A program made the translations under genes and the position numbers. Source: DATAEY01 sp038199035 (lineage in GTDB: Bacteria > Actinomycetota > Thermoleophilia > Solirubrobacterales > Solirubrobacteraceae). From it: 21,427 nt of DNA. The DNA lies in NCBI GenBank assembly GCA_038199035.1, contig JBBPZM010000024.1, positions 1-21,427 on the forward strand. The letters run 5' to 3'. Positions within the stretch are counted from its first letter, which is position 1. Each line of letters begins with the position of its first letter. Shown here piece after piece: positions 20,750-21,427 of the stretch. The notes below the pieces were generated by a model. The model was not told the DNA's origin, ran no database searches, and worked only from the letters and a program-made list of their open reading frames with translations.

Positions 20750-21123
20750 GCGAGGAGCTGCGCATCGGCGACGAGCGGGTCGACGACTTCGAGGTCGACG
20801 GACGGCTTACCACCGACGTCGGCGGGACGATCGAGGCCGAGGTCCTCTCCACCCCGGGGATGATCGCCATGATGGAGCGCAACTCGTCCATGCTGGTCCT
20901 CCCCAAGCTGCCCGAGGGCAAGGCCACGGTGGGCTTCGAGGTGTGCGTCAAGCACGTCGGCGCGGCCGGGCGGGGCGCGCGCTGCACCGTGCACGCCCGG
21001 CTGCGGGAGATCGTCGACGGGCGCAAGCTGCACTTCGACGTCGAGGTGCGCGAGGGCGAGCGGGTGATCGGCGTCGGCACCCATCAGCGCCGGGTGGTCG
21101 ACGCGCGCGGCCCCGACGCCTGA
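20746..21123 (+). CDS. Hotdog-fold acyl-CoA thioesterase (FlK-like)
   Basis: This 125-residue single-hotdog protein resembles the thioesterase family of fluoroacetyl-CoA thioesterase FlK. The pattern LSTPGMIAMMERNSS, VGFEVCVKHVGAAGRG, VDGRKLHFDVEVREGERVIGVGTHQRRVV follows the family throughout. Thr36, Glu44 and His70 have exactly the spacing of the FlK catalytic residues Thr42, Glu50 and His76 as I recall them. The Phe that recognises fluorine in FlK (Phe36 there) would fall at Glu30 here, so a general acyl-CoA hydrolase is more likely than true fluoroacetyl specificity. GTG at 20746 overlaps the SDR stop. Confidence 0.88.
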   Translation: MSEELRIGDERVDDFEVDGRLTTDVGGTIEAEVLSTPGMIAMMERNSSMLVLPKLPEGKATVGFEVCVKHVGAAGRGARCTVHARLREIVDGRKLHFDVEVREGERVIGVGTHQRRVVDARGPDA

Positions 21124-21195
21124 GGGCCGCGGACGACGAGGCGAGACGGCGCCGCGAGTCGGTCCGAAGGCGCCTGGAGGTCACCGAGCCCGGCC

Positions 21196-21201
21196 TATAG
21201 T
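21196..21201 (+). promoter_or_regulatory. -10 box of the C26 amidotransferase gene, leaderless type
   Basis: TATAGT ends 7 nt before the GTG at 21209. AGAAGG immediately before the GTG is too close to act as a ribosome binding site, so a leaderless RNA is likely. Confidence 0.5.
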
Positions 21202-21208
21202 AGAAGGG

Positions 21209-21427
21209 GTGAGCCGCCCGGTCATCGGCATGTGCACGGCGCTGGAGCGGGCGCACTGGAGTCACTGGGAGCAGCAGGCGGTGCTGCTCTCCACCTCCTA
21301 TGTCCGGGCCGTCCAGCGCGCCGGCGCGCTGCCGCTGCGCGTCGTCCCCCACGAGCGCCAGCTCGCCCAGCCCGACGAGGTGCTGGACCGCCTCGACGGC
21401 CTCGTGCTCGCCGGCGGGGTCGACGTC
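21209..21427 (+). CDS. Peptidase C26 / gamma-glutamyl-GABA hydrolase-like protein (partial)
   Basis: The first 73 residues run off the window edge. The start MSRPVIGMCTALERA, then SYVRAVQRAGALPLRVVPH and LDRLDGLVLAGGVDV match the N-terminal part of class I glutamine amidotransferase-like hydrolases of the PuuD/peptidase C26 group, which cleave gamma-glutamyl bonds. The catalytic Cys, His and Glu would lie beyond the end, so activity cannot be judged. GTG at 21209 is supported by the promoter box directly upstream. A role in trimming gamma-glutamyl compounds is known for the group; the F420 glutamate tail as substrate would be speculation. Confidence 0.87.
   Translation, partial: MSRPVIGMCTALERAHWSHWEQQAVLLSTSYVRAVQRAGALPLRVVPHERQLAQPDEVLDRLDGLVLAGGVDV

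Noticed and set aside
1..21427. Search for CRISPR arrays, insertion sequences or prophage genes
   Set aside because: No regularly spaced repeats, transposase or phage-like proteins were seen. The repeats found are short and tied to gene ends.

Overview
The window is a gene-dense, very GC-rich (roughly 70%) actinobacterial chromosome segment. A fused FbiC, a cofE/cofC/cofD/npdG F420 cluster, many GTG starts, 4-nt GTGA/ATGA gene overlaps and TAnnnT -10 boxes next to start codons all fit Actinobacteria. The mix of genes resembles Thermoleophilia (Solirubrobacterales/Gaiellales relatives); that placement is inference. No mobile element, CRISPR array or prophage is visible.

Layout. 1-530: tail of an unidentified gene, about 375 bases without a convincing gene, then tRNA-His(GTG) on the minus strand. 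558-2642: a membrane-anchored Ala/Arg-rich protein (-) divergent from an Ohr/OsmC peroxidase plus SDR pair (+). 2702-3001: a small degenerate DUF892-like gene (-) with three apparent single-base deletions. 3248-4273: FkbM-type methyltransferase (+). 4268-6276: a fluoride-resistance operon (-): fluoride riboswitch, two crcB (Fluc) genes whose charge patterns predict opposite membrane topologies, and a three-domain DUF190 protein. 6337-6409: tRNA-Arg(TCT). 6509-8861: secreted GH26-like glycosidase and a membrane diguanylate cyclase. 8893-9873: Xi-class GST-like reductase, convergent with a SAM methyltransferase (9867-10625, -). 10714-12257: a conserved hypothetical, a pseudo-receiver protein and an SDR, the last two bridged by a repeat-derived 26-codon mini-ORF. 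12358-13086: MIP channel. 13151-15364: FbiC (FO synthase). 15401-19872 (-): FAD oxidoreductase, cofE, cofC, an 18-codon mini-ORF, cofD and npdG. 19899-21123 (+): a 32-codon small ORF, an SDR and a FlK-like thioesterase. 21209-end: start of a peptidase C26-type glutamine amidotransferase.

How genes work together. FbiC makes the deazaflavin FO. CofC and CofD build and attach the phospho-three-carbon unit, CofE adds glutamates, and NpdG links F420H2 to NADPH, so nearly the whole cofactor pathway is here. The reductase domain found at the C-terminus of mycobacterial FbiB is absent from CofE. The riboswitch should turn on CrcB export when fluoride rises.

Most notable are architectural features: tiny ORFs bridging neighbouring genes with start/stop overlaps at both ends (11443-11523, 18198-18254), a similar small ORF upstream of the SDR (19899-19997), overlapping divergent -10 boxes between the F420 operon and the SDR/thioesterase operon, and a widespread apparently leaderless promoter pattern.
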